Source: Deltaproteobacteria bacterium (lineage in GTDB: Bacteria; Bdellovibrionota_B; Oligoflexia; Oligoflexales; Bog-1112). From it: a stretch of DNA of 53,465 bases. Under the pieces are notes generated by a model. That model was not told the DNA's origin. It did no database searches and saw nothing but the letters and a program-made list of their open reading frames with translations. The stretch spans positions 1 to 53,465 of the forward strand of contig CANJLI010000010.1 of assembly GCA_947475005.1 (NCBI GenBank), in the 5' to 3' direction. A program made the translations under genes and the position numbers. This document shows positions 1 through 9,262 of this stretch, one piece after another. Position 1 is the stretch's first letter; the number at the start of each line of letters is the position of its first letter.

Positions 1-1298
1 TCCCCCACCACCCTGACGGGAGTCTCCCCTTGTTGGGTACCAATATAGTCCATCAATTGATTGAATTTAGAGATCTCCCATTGGTCGTTTCTCTGATGTT
101 CTTCCACCAAATCATGTAAAACCAAAATCATCCACTCGCCCGCTTTTTTTCCTCGCTCGATCTCTGCGATTACTGCCTCGGGCGTCTTGGGCCCCGTAAT
201 ATAGAGCACTCGCAATTTATGAAGATCTGCAGCAGGCCACACTTCTCGGTGCTTTTCATTGATGGTGCGTGCTGAAATAAAATGCTTGCGCGCAATAGCG
301 AGAACATCGGTTTCTCCAGCTCGCTTAAACTCTCCTTTGGGGTAGGCAAAATGGGCAAGGCCATGTTTGCCATCCGCACCAAATCCAAAACCGTGCTCCG
401 AAAGCCATGTTTTTACCTTCAACATATCTTTCTCTACCGCTTCAGCTGGATATTTGTTGTACCCAGTGAGATGCATCACCGGATCAAAGGCATGGCAAGC
501 AATTTCCCACTTGGACGAAGCTTGCAAGTCTTGCAATTGTGCTAGTGTCATGTAATTGGGCGTTCCTAGAAAACCCGTAATTACATAGGCAGTAGCCGCC
601 ATATGATACTGATCCAGCTTCGGTTTGGCATACAGATATTGGGATGCCCAGTTGTCGTCGAAGGTGAGGGAAATCAACCCGTTTGGATATTTAGTACGTG
701 GTTCTTCCATGGCACTGATGCGACTGATGTGCAAGGAAGCAGGGCCTGTGCCCTTGTCTACCAATCGGATTTGAACATCCGTGATGTTTTTGCGTAAGTC
801 TTCAATTGTCGTGCCTGGTTGCAATTTTTTCTTAGAAATGGCCGACGGGTTCCAAGAAAATGCCAACGGCACCCAGTCTCCTTCTGTGAGCCACTTTTGC
901 CCCTGGTTTCCGAGCAAACTAAATGTCACAAAATTTTGCAGTTTCTCATTACCAACCGAAATGGAAACATCTTTGATGTTCTGGACCTCTTCCAGCTTAA
1001 ACCACAATTTCAGCATCTTTGTGGATAGATCAAAGTCTCCGATATCTAACCCTCGCAGGGTCTTGGACGTTCCATTGCCTGCAGACTGAATAAAGACAGA
1101 TTCTGTAACTCCAATGTCGGGATAATAATCTTTTCGATCTCGTAGATTGTGCGTTCCACCTGCAGAGACTTTAAATGGGTGCCCTTGCCCAAAGGACGTG
1201 AGGATTAACTCATCCTCTGCGTAAATAGCAGCTACATTCTGTGCCCAAACTTGAGACACAAGGGTGAAGCATATACATAGGAAATATTTTTTTCTCAT
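1..1298 (-). CDS. Secreted polysaccharide deacetylase-like protein, 3' end outside the window
   Basis: An open frame of 432 codons starts at an ATG at 1298 and runs off the left edge without a stop. An AGAGG lies directly upstream of the ATG. The product begins with a signal peptide (MRKKYFLCIC to about A19-Q20). Residues 25-200 look like a carbohydrate-binding or beta-sandwich region. From residue 209 a NodB-like deacetylase domain begins: TFDD at 212-215, then H269 and H276 in the position of the metal-binding histidine motif, and a later LVLHD motif. Such enzymes remove acetyl groups from cell-surface or extracellular glycans in the periplasm or outside. The gene starts 13 bases after the stop of the deacetylase-heparinase gene upstream on the same strand, so the two are probably co-transcribed. 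The exact substrate cannot be read from the sequence, and the C-terminus is not visible. Confidence 0.8.
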   Translation of the reverse strand, partial: MRKKYFLCICFTLVSQVWAQNVAAIYAEDELILTSFGQGHPFKVSAGGTHNLRDRKDYYPDIGVTESVFIQSAGNGTSKTLRGLDIGDFDLSTKMLKLWFKLEEVQNIKDVSISVGNEKLQNFVTFSLLGNQGQKWLTEGDWVPLAFSWNPSAISKKKLQPGTTIEDLRKNITDVQIRLVDKGTGPASLHISRISAMEEPRTKYPNGLISLTFDDNWASQYLYAKPKLDQYHMAATAYVITGFLGTPNYMTLAQLQDLQASSKWEIACHAFDPVMHLTGYNKYPAEAVEKDMLKVKTWLSEHGFGFGADGKHGLAHFAYPKGEFKRAGETDVLAIARKHFISARTINEKHREVWPAADLHKLRVLYITGPKTPEAVIAEIERGKKAGEWMILVLHDLVEEHQRNDQWEISKFNQLMDYIGTQQGETPVRVVG

Positions 1299-1310
1299 CC
1301 TCTGTTTCCC

Positions 1311-3902
1311 TTATGGTGAAGAGGTTATATTCAGGATCTCTTCTTTTTGAGAAAAATTTTGAATGTTAAAAAGATAGCTTGCCCGTTGGGTATTGGCTGC
1401 AGCAAGTCCATACTCGATTTTTACCTCTACGTTTTCATTGGTCCAGGTAAGATCGCAGGTGGGTAAAGGTAGTTTCTTTTTTGAAAATTGAATGAGAGAT
1501 ACCACTTGAAAAGAGGTGCCCATTTTTTTCAAATCGATAACATTATTTGGAACTTCTTCCTTATAGTTTGATGAAAACCAGCCTTGCAAGGGTGCAGTTT
1601 CCCCTCTAGCCTGGCGACTCTCTGCATTTCGCATGGGCGCCCCACAATATTGGAGCGTTGCAATAGGGGCATTTTTGATTGAAATTTGCACCGCTTTGTT
1701 GGTCTCACTTCCTGCAATCGGTTGTGCTGTCGCCTCTGGATCCAGATGCCAATATAGATGGAACTCCTCGGGGGTTTCATTTATTTGATTCTTAGGGGTG
1801 ACTTCATCCACGACCACGATGAGATTATTCTTTAAAAGCAAGACGCCCCTTTTGGTGATAAATCCCGGGTACAGTTCATGGTTTCCGGATTGATAATCCC
1901 CAAATTCACTTTGCCAAAAAGTTTGAGGTATGGCTGCTCCTTTGATCTGCGATTTTTTGCCTACAGTGACGAGGTTATGGGCCCGAGAACTGGAGTAATA
2001 TTCAAACTGTTTCCCCTTCTCATAGCTATACAAGCCAGAATCAGGGAAGAGGGTTTTTCCAAGCCCATAGATGTTCACAGAAAGAGCATCAAAGTGGCTG
2101 TGATTGGTCCGGAAAGGACCTACATCAAAAACAATATGCATCTTATCTTCCAGCTTGGGTGCCCAGCCTTTTTTTCCAGCGAGGATTGAAAATCCACCCT
2201 CTACAAATAGCTTGGAGGATTGCTCCGGAAGGGTTCCTTTTTTTCCTTTGGTTAAGACATACTGGAAATGAGGGTAATGCTTTGCAATGTCTTCAATAAT
2301 TGGATTTTTTGGGGTAGTGATGTCATAAAAGATAGAAGAGGAAATCAGTGGAACCTGCGCATTGGGTTGGGTAACATAGCTCGCAAAATCTACCATCTTG
2401 TCGATGCGGGATTGAAAGGATTCTGCTTTGAAGATCGGAAGTTTTTGAGAGTAGGTGAAGATATCCCAAAGGCCACGCAAGGAATAAAAGTGATAAAAGG
2501 GAGATTGTTCGATCTGTACGCCGCTTTTGTCTACCAACTTATCCATAAGTTGGAGCATGCGCGTTCTGCCCATCTGAAAATAGTCGAAGGCATGGGGCAA
2601 GTTCGGAAAATTCACTGCAATCATAACCAAAGACATGGCTTCTGCCACTCCATGGTTGTCCCATTGGAAATGGGCTGGATTCTGCAGGTGGTGTCCCAAA
2701 AATTCGAGGAAGACAGGTAGTTTTTCTTCTATAAATGGCGTAAGGAGATTTTCACCCTTCAATCGATTGTAAAAATAGGCAAGGCTGATACCCAGAAATC
2801 CTGCAGTATGCGGTTCTAAAATAAGAGGAGAATTGGTTCCTTTTTCTAGAAAACTCGTGATTACTTCTTGCAGTTTCTGCATGTACTTGAGGTCTTTTGT
2901 TTTGTCATAGGCAAAGGTAAGCTCTTTCAACGGCCGTAGAGAATAGAAAATAAAGCGCCAATAATTTTCATTTAGGGGATTTTCTCTCCATGTCATCTCC
3001 TCAGGAGAGGGAAGGGTGACAACAGGAAACCGATGCGCGACTTGCCATTCATTCTTCATAATGTGATCAGCCAGTTTTAACGAACCGGTTGATCGATACC
3101 AGGAGTAGAGGAGCTCTTTTCCAGGAAAGGGCTCTGCGGATTGAAATTGATCTTTGAACCACAACTCAGAAAACCGGTAGAAAGGCATCTCCATGGTTTT
3201 GGCCAGCTCGACAATGTTGTGAATGAGTTCAGGTGTCACATGGCTCTTTGGGTGATCTTCCAAAATGCGATGGCCGTAAATGAGCAGTACCTTATTTTTA
3301 CTTTTGGCATTTTCGATTGCTGTCTGGATTTGTGGCCATGTTGCTTTCCCAATATCGATGGGAGCTCCCCTGACCATCGTCGCTTGTTTCCAGTCATAAT
3401 ATATATTGCTCGTGTGGATCGTATTCGTACTTCGTTGAATGAAGAAATAGTGTTCCAATTTTTTGGTGATTTCAGGTGTATCTCCTCCCCACGGATAGGC
3501 ATAAGAGATAGGATAAATACCCAATTCATTGATCAAGGCCAGAGGTTTTTCCACCTCATCGATGAGAAACTTAGCCATCCCATTGGCCGCTACATATTCC
3601 TTCGGATTTTTATGATCGGATCCATGGGCACCGATTTCATGTTGATCCTGAATCAGCTGGCTTAAACATTTTTTCTTAGCTGTATTTAATTTATGCAACC
3701 GAGTGACGTAAAAAGTAACTTTTACATTATTTTTTAGAAAATAATCTCTCATGGTGCACCATTGTTCGAGGAAATCATCATCAAACATAAGTGAAATTCC
3801 AAATTTTTCCTTTGGCATGCTTTCTGTGTTGGCGAGAGCAAGGGGGCTCTGCAGAATGGAGAGTAAAAAGAGCCAAAAAATAGATGCGCCCATTTGCTTC
3901 AT
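1311..3902 (-). CDS. Secreted polysaccharide deacetylase fused to a heparinase II/III-like lyase
   Basis: 863 residues with a signal peptide (cleavage near ALA-N25). Residues 33-245 form a NodB-type deacetylase domain: FDDD at 40-43 and GAHGSDH at 91-97 supply the metal-binding Asp and His residues. A helical region typical of the (alpha/alpha) toroid of alginate lyase/heparinase proteins follows (about 260-560). Then comes a beta-rich heparinase II/III-like domain with the diagnostic NHSHFDAL stretch near residue 598. A fusion of these two activities suggests coupled deacetylation and eliminative cleavage of one acidic or amino-sugar polymer. The start is supported by AAGGG eight bases upstream. 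The downstream gene, 13 bases away, encodes a second deacetylase. Substrate (self exopolysaccharide, alginate-like, or host glycan) is unknown. Confidence 0.85.
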   Translation of the reverse strand: MKQMGASIFWLFLLSILQSPLALANTESMPKEKFGISLMFDDDFLEQWCTMRDYFLKNNVKVTFYVTRLHKLNTAKKKCLSQLIQDQHEIGAHGSDHKNPKEYVAANGMAKFLIDEVEKPLALINELGIYPISYAYPWGGDTPEITKKLEHYFFIQRSTNTIHTSNIYYDWKQATMVRGAPIDIGKATWPQIQTAIENAKSKNKVLLIYGHRILEDHPKSHVTPELIHNIVELAKTMEMPFYRFSELWFKDQFQSAEPFPGKELLYSWYRSTGSLKLADHIMKNEWQVAHRFPVVTLPSPEEMTWRENPLNENYWRFIFYSLRPLKELTFAYDKTKDLKYMQKLQEVITSFLEKGTNSPLILEPHTAGFLGISLAYFYNRLKGENLLTPFIEEKLPVFLEFLGHHLQNPAHFQWDNHGVAEAMSLVMIAVNFPNLPHAFDYFQMGRTRMLQLMDKLVDKSGVQIEQSPFYHFYSLRGLWDIFTYSQKLPIFKAESFQSRIDKMVDFASYVTQPNAQVPLISSSIFYDITTPKNPIIEDIAKHYPHFQYVLTKGKKGTLPEQSSKLFVEGGFSILAGKKGWAPKLEDKMHIVFDVGPFRTNHSHFDALSVNIYGLGKTLFPDSGLYSYEKGKQFEYYSSSRAHNLVTVGKKSQIKGAAIPQTFWQSEFGDYQSGNHELYPGFITKRGVLLLKNNLIVVVDEVTPKNQINETPEEFHLYWHLDPEATAQPIAGSETNKAVQISIKNAPIATLQYCGAPMRNAESRQARGETAPLQGWFSSNYKEEVPNNVIDLKKMGTSFQVVSLIQFSKKKLPLPTCDLTWTNENVEVKIEYGLAAANTQRASYLFNIQNFSQKEEILNITSSP

Positions 3903-3925
3903 AGAGAGATCCCTTATGAATAAAT

Positions 3926-3948
3926 ATTTTGAATTGGATTTTCAAAAT
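3926..3948. promoter_or_regulatory. 8-bp inverted repeat upstream of the deacetylase-heparinase gene
   Basis: ATTTTGAA and TTCAAAAT are separated by 7 bases, 24 bases upstream of the ATG at 3902. The symmetry and A+T richness fit a protein-binding operator or part of the promoter. No regulator is known, so this is a candidate only. Confidence 0.3.
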
Positions 3949-4017
3949 GGTATCCGGTTCTCATTTTTTTTCCAAGACATAAGGGGGGAGTTGTGTGGCG
4001 GGAGTAGCGGGAATAAA

Positions 4018-4052
4018 AACGGGGACACTCACCAAAGGCGAGTGTCCCCGTT
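4018..4052. terminator. GGGGACACTC hairpin, member of a dispersed family
   Basis: A perfect 13-bp stem (4018-4030 with 4040-4052) around a 9-base loop. The stem core GGGGACACTC/GAGTGTCCCC recurs in variant form at 10306, 36253 and 52726. It lies 30 bases past the stop-side end of the lipoprotein gene at 4082, i.e. downstream of it on the minus strand, and upstream of the 3902 gene. A strong stem without a long T-tract fits a transcription end or a repetitive extragenic palindrome. Confidence 0.55.
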
Positions 4053-4081
4053 AGAAGGACGGAGGGGTTGCCCCCGTTGGG

Positions 4082-4963
4082 CTATTCGTCCCCGCGAATG
4101 ATTACAGCAGGTTTTGATCTTGGATATACCCCTTCAGAAGCATTATTGAACTTATTCAAGAGGGGCAACAGGTTGTGCGGGTTGCGATAAAAGACTGCAT
4201 TTGGTCCTTGCACATCCAGCTTGCTATACGGTTGCAAGGGGATCGATTTGGCAATAGATGGGTTCGTTGTTACTGGAGGATAGTATTCGATGAGTTTGTT
4301 TATGTTCGTCGCAATAAAAAGTCCACCATGGGCCAATACCATTCCTGTTTGGATTTTAGGACCAAAGATGGATGCAGCAGCTACTTTTCGTTTTTCTTTG
4401 TCTTGAATCAACTGGGTTAATACCAGTTCGGGAGGAAAGTTTTGATCCATAAAAGCAAATCCCACAGCGGCACCTAAGTAAAAATTATCCTTGGTAGGGC
4501 CAAGGTAGATCGAAACTTCGATCTCTGGATTTGGATGAAAGGTTAAACGATATAAAGGTGCATTGATGTAGTTGGACATGGGTTGTCCGTTGGGGAGTTT
4601 TTGAGTTTGTTCAAACTCAACCAACTCTCCAAACTGTGGCAATTGGCTACGGTCAACAGCTAAGCTCAGGGTAAATCCGGAACCACCAGGGTTGGTGACG
4701 AGATCGACCTCCCCATATCGTACCCCAGTGAAGTTGTTTATGATGGGAATCATAGCATCCATGTTTAGTTGGAATTGGTCAGAGAATACCATGTCGAGTT
4801 TGATATCTTGATCTGTCATGCCAACGTTAAAGGCGGTAATTACACTATTTGGTTCTCCTGTGGGTCCACAGGCTTCCGGTAACAAGAAAGCACCGCAGGC
4901 AATCAGTGTTGCTGCACCCCCTCGATAGAAGGACCGTTTGTTTCTGTTAAGTAGGGTTTTCAT
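4082..4963 (-). CDS. Putative lipoprotein of unknown function
   Basis: The open frame extends further upstream, but the ATG at 4963 is preceded by AAGGAG five bases away and yields a typical exported protein. It has a basic N-terminus (MKTLLNRNKRSF), a hydrophobic stretch, then LLPEACGP with Cys at about residue 32. The lipobox is relaxed (Pro-Glu-Ala before Cys), as is common in spirochaetes. The mature part (about 260 residues) has no domain I recognise. It contains beta-strand-like alternations and a conserved-looking NNFTGVRYG segment. It stands alone on the minus strand between two repeat clusters. Lipidation is an inference, and a plain signal peptide is possible. Confidence 0.7.
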   Translation of the reverse strand: MKTLLNRNKRSFYRGGAATLIACGAFLLPEACGPTGEPNSVITAFNVGMTDQDIKLDMVFSDQFQLNMDAMIPIINNFTGVRYGEVDLVTNPGGSGFTLSLAVDRSQLPQFGELVEFEQTQKLPNGQPMSNYINAPLYRLTFHPNPEIEVSIYLGPTKDNFYLGAAVGFAFMDQNFPPELVLTQLIQDKEKRKVAAASIFGPKIQTGMVLAHGGLFIATNINKLIEYYPPVTTNPSIAKSIPLQPYSKLDVQGPNAVFYRNPHNLLPLLNKFNNASEGVYPRSKPAVIIRGDE

Positions 4964-5102
4964 ATGAACTCCTTGGTTAATGTGGACCAGGACATCACTA
5001 CTGTTGCCCTCTCTTCGACATTCGGGGGGTGGATTCTGATGGGGGTTGATTTTTTCTTTGGTTTCTTGTGGTTGTGGTAGGGGTTTGTTTTTTATTTTTT
5101 TA

Positions 5103-5218
5103 GGGATTGGGTCCACCTACCTTTTTAGATAAGGAGACCCACCTTTGGTGGGTCTCCTTATCTAAAAAGGTAGGTGGACCCAATCCCCCAGGACCAAAAA
5201 AGGTAGGTGGACCCAATC
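5103..5218. repeat. Cap-type palindrome (41-bp perfect arms) plus an extra cap copy
   Basis: Arms 5103-5143 and 5147-5187 are perfectly complementary around TTT. The outer 27 bases of each arm (starting GGGATTGGGTCCACC) are shared with the cluster at 24822-24970, while the inner stem (GGAGACCCACC) is unique to this copy. A third, inverted copy of the cap follows at about 5193-5218. The element occupies the gap between the minus-strand lipoprotein gene and the plus-strand ABC operon and could act as a transcription barrier. Confidence 0.85.
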
Positions 5219-5314
5219 TCTCGTTCCACAAAAAAAACCAACCTTGAGTTTTATCCATGACAATGCTATCCAAGCAGCTCCATGCCATTGCGAAGCGCCA
5301 TAAAAATGTTTGCT

Positions 5315-5323
5315 TGCTATAGT
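5315..5323 (+). promoter_or_regulatory. Extended -10 promoter candidate for the ABC operon
   Basis: TGCTATAGT matches an extended -10 (TGnTATAAT) with one mismatch, 55 bases upstream of the GTG at 5378. No good -35 is seen at 16-18 bases. The rest of the 4964-5377 gap is the cap palindrome and otherwise featureless sequence. Confidence 0.35.
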
Positions 5324-5377
5324 GTCTCGCAATAGTATGCCTAGAGTTAGATTTCTCAATATCTGGAGGAGTTCCAA

Positions 5378-6307
5378 GTGATCAGCGTGCAGAACTTGAC
5401 TCGGAAGTACGGCGATTTCACCGCCGTACGCTCAGTTTCGTTTCAGATTCCTCGGGGCCAAATTGTAGGACTGTTGGGTCATAACGGAGCTGGAAAAACT
5501 ACGACTCTCAAAATGATTACAGGCTATTTAGAGCCAACAGAGGGTCGAGTCCTTATCGGCGGAGTTGATATTCAAGAAGATCGGCTCCGCGTACAGGAAA
5601 AGATCGGATATCTGTCCGAACAATCCTCTCTCTACCCTGAAATGTCCGTCTGGCAGTATCTGGACTACGTAGCGAAGCTCCGCGGGATTCCAGAAGAGCG
5701 CCGCGCGAAGGCCATCCGCGATGCTGTGGTCGCCACCGACTTGCAACCTAAAGTCGCCGCGCCGATCCACACCCTCTCCAAGGGGTATCGCCAGCGTGTT
5801 GGTGTGGCACAAGCTATCGTGCATAAGCCTGAGATTTTGATTCTAGATGAACCCACAAACGGATTGGACCCTACCCAAATTTTGGCGATGCGTAAGTTGA
5901 TCAAGGACTTAAGTAAGTCTACCACCGTGATCATCTCCACCCATATTATGCAGGAAGTGGAGGCCATCTGTGACCGCGTGCTGATCATCCTCAATGGAAA
6001 GTTGGCCCTGGATGCTTCCATGACCGACCTACAAAAAGGCAACATGCTGCACCTGTCTGTAAACCGCGGATTTTCTGAGGTCTCAGGTGCACTAAAAGGT
6101 ATCTCTGACATCACCAATGTGGAGGAAACCAGCGCGCAGGGGGATGTGTATCACTACCTCTTGCAAACCGAGAGTTCGAGTATGGAGAGAGTATCGTCTA
6201 CGATTGCGAAGAAAGTGGTGGAACAAGGCTGGGATCTCTATCGCCTCCATCATGAACATCGCGACCTAGAGACGGTATTTAAAGAAGTTAACCGAGGCAA
6301 CGTATAA
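5378..6307 (+). CDS. ABC transporter ATP-binding protein, GldA type
   Basis: 309 residues. Walker A GHNGAGKTT at 34-42, signature LSKGYRQ at 133-139, Walker B ILILDEP at 153-159 with the D-loop GLD after it, and the switch His at 189 (STH). The protein energises the membrane component encoded next. The set resembles the GldA-GldF-GldG exporter group known from Bacteroidetes gliding and from many other Gram-negatives in which gliding is not implied. The GTG start has GGAGGA seven bases upstream. The gene ends 12 bases before the ATG of the permease. The C-terminal 85 residues are the regulatory tail usual for ABC-2 family ATPases. Confidence 0.9.
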   Translation: MISVQNLTRKYGDFTAVRSVSFQIPRGQIVGLLGHNGAGKTTTLKMITGYLEPTEGRVLIGGVDIQEDRLRVQEKIGYLSEQSSLYPEMSVWQYLDYVAKLRGIPEERRAKAIRDAVVATDLQPKVAAPIHTLSKGYRQRVGVAQAIVHKPEILILDEPTNGLDPTQILAMRKLIKDLSKSTTVIISTHIMQEVEAICDRVLIILNGKLALDASMTDLQKGNMLHLSVNRGFSEVSGALKGISDITNVEETSAQGDVYHYLLQTESSSMERVSSTIAKKVVEQGWDLYRLHHEHRDLETVFKEVNRGNV

Positions 6308-6319
6308 GGAGTGAGCATC

Positions 6320-9247
6320 ATGTCAAGAACATGGACCATTGCGAAGAAGGAACTCTGGAGTTACTTCGCTTCGCCTACAGCCGTGATTTTTTTGGGAGCT
6401 TACCTATTGGTAAGTCTCTTCGCTTTTTTCTGGGTCGAGAAATTCTTTTCTCGTAACATTGCCGATCTGCGCCCCCTATTTGAGTGGATGCCGATTCTTT
6501 TGATTTTCCTCTGTTCCACCCTCACTATGCGTATGTGGAGTGAAGAGCGCAAGATGGGAACCGTGGAGTTCTTGCTCACCTTGCCCGTCAAAACCCATGA
6601 GCTAGTTCTAGGGAAATTCTTTGCCTGTATGGGGATGGTGGTCTTGGCCTTGGCCCTGACCTTCGGATTGGCTATCACCGTGGGTATACTCGGTCCTTTG
6701 GATTGGGGTCCTGCTTTGACAGCATACGTGGCATCGATCCTGCTTGCGGCCTCTTACATTTCCATCGGATTGTACATCAGCTCCAAGACCGACAGCCAAA
6801 TCGTAAGTTTACTTGCAACGACTGTAGTGGGTTTCTTCTTCTACATCATCGGTGCCGATATGATGGTGAATTTCTTCGGCAATAAAATGGGAGAAGTTCT
6901 TCGTCTGTTTGGCTCCGGTTCTCGCTTTACTTCGATTAGTCGCGGTATCTTGGACCTGCGAGATATCTACTACTATGTGAGTATTTCAGCTGTCTTCCTG
7001 GTAGCCAACGTATGTGCATTAGAGAAATTGAAATGGTCGGCTGACAAAAAGCCAGCGCACATGGTTTGGAGAACCACCGTAAGCTTGTTGATCGCTAACT
7101 TGCTCGTCGGCAACTTTTGGTTGAATCGAGTACCTGCCTTGCGTTTAGATGTGACTCGGGATCGCATCTATTCCATCTCGGATTCTACCAAGGACATAAT
7201 CTCCCACTTGCAAGAGCCGTTGTTGCTTCGTGGATATTTCAGTGAGAGAACCCACCCGCTGCTCGCTCCTTTGGTGCCTACGGTGCGCGACCTCTTGTCT
7301 GAATACAAGATCGTAGGCAAAGGCAAGGTACAGGTAGAGTTTATCGATCCTCGCGACAATGCAGAGATCGAGGCAGAAGCTCACCGTAAGTACAACATTG
7401 AGCCGGTGCCGTTCCAAGTGAACGACCGTCACTCTGCCTCTATGATTAACTCCTACTTCAACATCGTCGTACAATATGGGGATCAACATGAAGTCTTGAG
7501 TTTTGAAAACCTTATCGAAGTTAAACACGACAATGTGGGCAACATCGAAGTCGAATTGCGCAACCTCGAGTACGACATCAGCCGTAGCATTCAGAAGGTG
7601 TTGCATGAATTCAACAAGACCGACAATTTCTTTGCTGGTCTTGATCACGATATCCAATTCGTAGCTTATGTCTCCGAAGGCGCATTACCTAAGCAGCTGC
7701 AAACTCTCCTTGGAGATATCAAGACAGCTGTGCAGGGATACGAAAAAGATTCAGGAGGCAAACTCAAGGCTGAATTCCTAGATCCTTCTAAGGATCCTAA
7801 GTTAGCTGAGAAGATCACCCAGGAGTATGGATTTTCTCCTCAGTCTATGGGTCTTTTCTCTGACACCAGCTTCTATTTTTACCTTACGATTCAGGACAAG
7901 GATAAGATCTACTCCTTGGGCGTGCCGGAAGATTTGAGCGTAACTGGCTTTCGAAAGAACATGGATGCCACGCTTAAGCGTATGGTTCCCGGGTTTCTTC
8001 GTACTGCTGGGTTGGTATTGCCTGCTGCCCCTGCTGCCAATCCCATGATGGCTCAGTTTGGACAAGCGCCTCAAGGCGGAAAAAGCTTCCGTGCCTTGGA
8101 GCAAAAACTAGCTGAGAACTACACCACAGAAAAAGTGGACCTCGAGTCAGGGGTTGTGCCGAGCAGTGTGGATATCCTTGCTGTATTGGCGCCGAAGGAT
8201 CTGAGCGAAAAGCAAATTTTTGCTATCGATCAATTCTTGATGCAAGGTGGCACCGTGATTCTTGCCACTTCTCCTGTAGGTGTGGAGCGTCAAGAGCGTA
8301 GCTTTACAGCCCAAGAGCAGAGCAGCGGACTCGACAAATGGCTTGGAAGTTACGGCATCGAAATTCCCAAGGAACTCGTTCTCGATAAGCGCAACTCCGG
8401 ATTCCCTGCCATGCGCAAGCGTACGGTACAAGGGTTTACCGTGAAGGAACCGTACTTGGCTCCGTATCCGTTCTTTATCGACGTACGTGAGAAGGGCTTG
8501 AGCTCCGATAACCTCATTACCTCCGGACTTGCCCAAGTGAATATGGCATGGGCATCCCCATTGGTCATCAATGGAGAGACCAACAAAGATCGTAAGGTCA
8601 CTACCTTGATCACCAGCTCCAAGGAATCTTGGCGCAGCAAGAATCTCGATATCGAAGCGGATCGTACCCTCTATCCGGAGTTGGGATTTGTAGAAGAAGA
8701 GAAAAAAGAACCTTCTGTATTGGGTGCTGTGATTGAAGGAAGCTTCAGCTCCTACTTCAAAGGCAAAGATTCTCCGCTCTTGACAAAAGGCACCGCTGAC
8801 AAACCGAAAGACCCTCATGGCCACGATCACGGAGATCACGATGATCACGGGCCGGATGCAGACAAGGACAAGAAGGAAGATGCCAAGGTGGCAGGTGTCA
8901 TCGACAAATCTCCTTCCAGTGCTCGTATTATGATTTTTGCTTCCAACGAGTTTTTGGCAGACGACGCCATTCAAATCTCCAGCATGTTGCGTGGCTCTCA
9001 GTACACCAACTCTATGCAGTTGCTTGAAAACGCGCTGGATTGGTCCACCCAAGATCGTTCATTGCTTGGGATTCGTAGCCGCAGTCACTTTGCTCGTACG
9101 CTGGAGCCGTTGACAGATGTGCAAAAACGCAACTGGGAATTTGCCAACTATGGGTTCGCTATTTTTGCCTTGCTCCTCGTCTATGGAGCCTACCGCATGC
9201 GTCGCAGTCGTATGGAACAAGAATTTGAAAAAATGAAATTGGCATAA
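6320..9247 (+). CDS. ABC-2 permease fused to GldG-type auxiliary domain
   Basis: 975 residues from ATG 6320 (AAGGAG eight bases upstream; the in-frame GTG at 6311 lacks a usable ribosome site). Residues 1-250 hold about six membrane helices of an ABC-2 permease, equivalent to GldF. After a further helix near 255-275 comes a large extracytoplasmic region of the GldG/ABC_transp_aux family (RDRIYSISDST onward). The protein ends with a helix near 945-962 and a basic tail. Usually GldF and GldG are separate polypeptides. A His/Asp-rich insert at about residues 830-855 (HGHDHGDHDDHG) could bind metal. It probably forms one complex with the ATPase upstream and the DUF4340 protein downstream; the transported substrate is unknown. 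Confidence 0.88.
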   Translation: MSRTWTIAKKELWSYFASPTAVIFLGAYLLVSLFAFFWVEKFFSRNIADLRPLFEWMPILLIFLCSTLTMRMWSEERKMGTVEFLLTLPVKTHELVLGKFFACMGMVVLALALTFGLAITVGILGPLDWGPALTAYVASILLAASYISIGLYISSKTDSQIVSLLATTVVGFFFYIIGADMMVNFFGNKMGEVLRLFGSGSRFTSISRGILDLRDIYYYVSISAVFLVANVCALEKLKWSADKKPAHMVWRTTVSLLIANLLVGNFWLNRVPALRLDVTRDRIYSISDSTKDIISHLQEPLLLRGYFSERTHPLLAPLVPTVRDLLSEYKIVGKGKVQVEFIDPRDNAEIEAEAHRKYNIEPVPFQVNDRHSASMINSYFNIVVQYGDQHEVLSFENLIEVKHDNVGNIEVELRNLEYDISRSIQKVLHEFNKTDNFFAGLDHDIQFVAYVSEGALPKQLQTLLGDIKTAVQGYEKDSGGKLKAEFLDPSKDPKLAEKITQEYGFSPQSMGLFSDTSFYFYLTIQDKDKIYSLGVPEDLSVTGFRKNMDATLKRMVPGFLRTAGLVLPAAPAANPMMAQFGQAPQGGKSFRALEQKLAENYTTEKVDLESGVVPSSVDILAVLAPKDLSEKQIFAIDQFLMQGGTVILATSPVGVERQERSFTAQEQSSGLDKWLGSYGIEIPKELVLDKRNSGFPAMRKRTVQGFTVKEPYLAPYPFFIDVREKGLSSDNLITSGLAQVNMAWASPLVINGETNKDRKVTTLITSSKESWRSKNLDIEADRTLYPELGFVEEEKKEPSVLGAVIEGSFSSYFKGKDSPLLTKGTADKPKDPHGHDHGDHDDHGPDADKDKKEDAKVAGVIDKSPSSARIMIFASNEFLADDAIQISSMLRGSQYTNSMQLLENALDWSTQDRSLLGIRSRSHFARTLEPLTDVQKRNWEFANYGFAIFALLLVYGAYRMRRSRMEQEFEKMKLA

Positions 9248-9262
9248 GGAAGGAGGATTACA

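Noticed and set aside
8147-9052. Long antisense frame (about 300 codons) opposite the GldF-GldG gene
   Set aside because: It is a shadow of a strongly supported gene, has no family features and a poor start.
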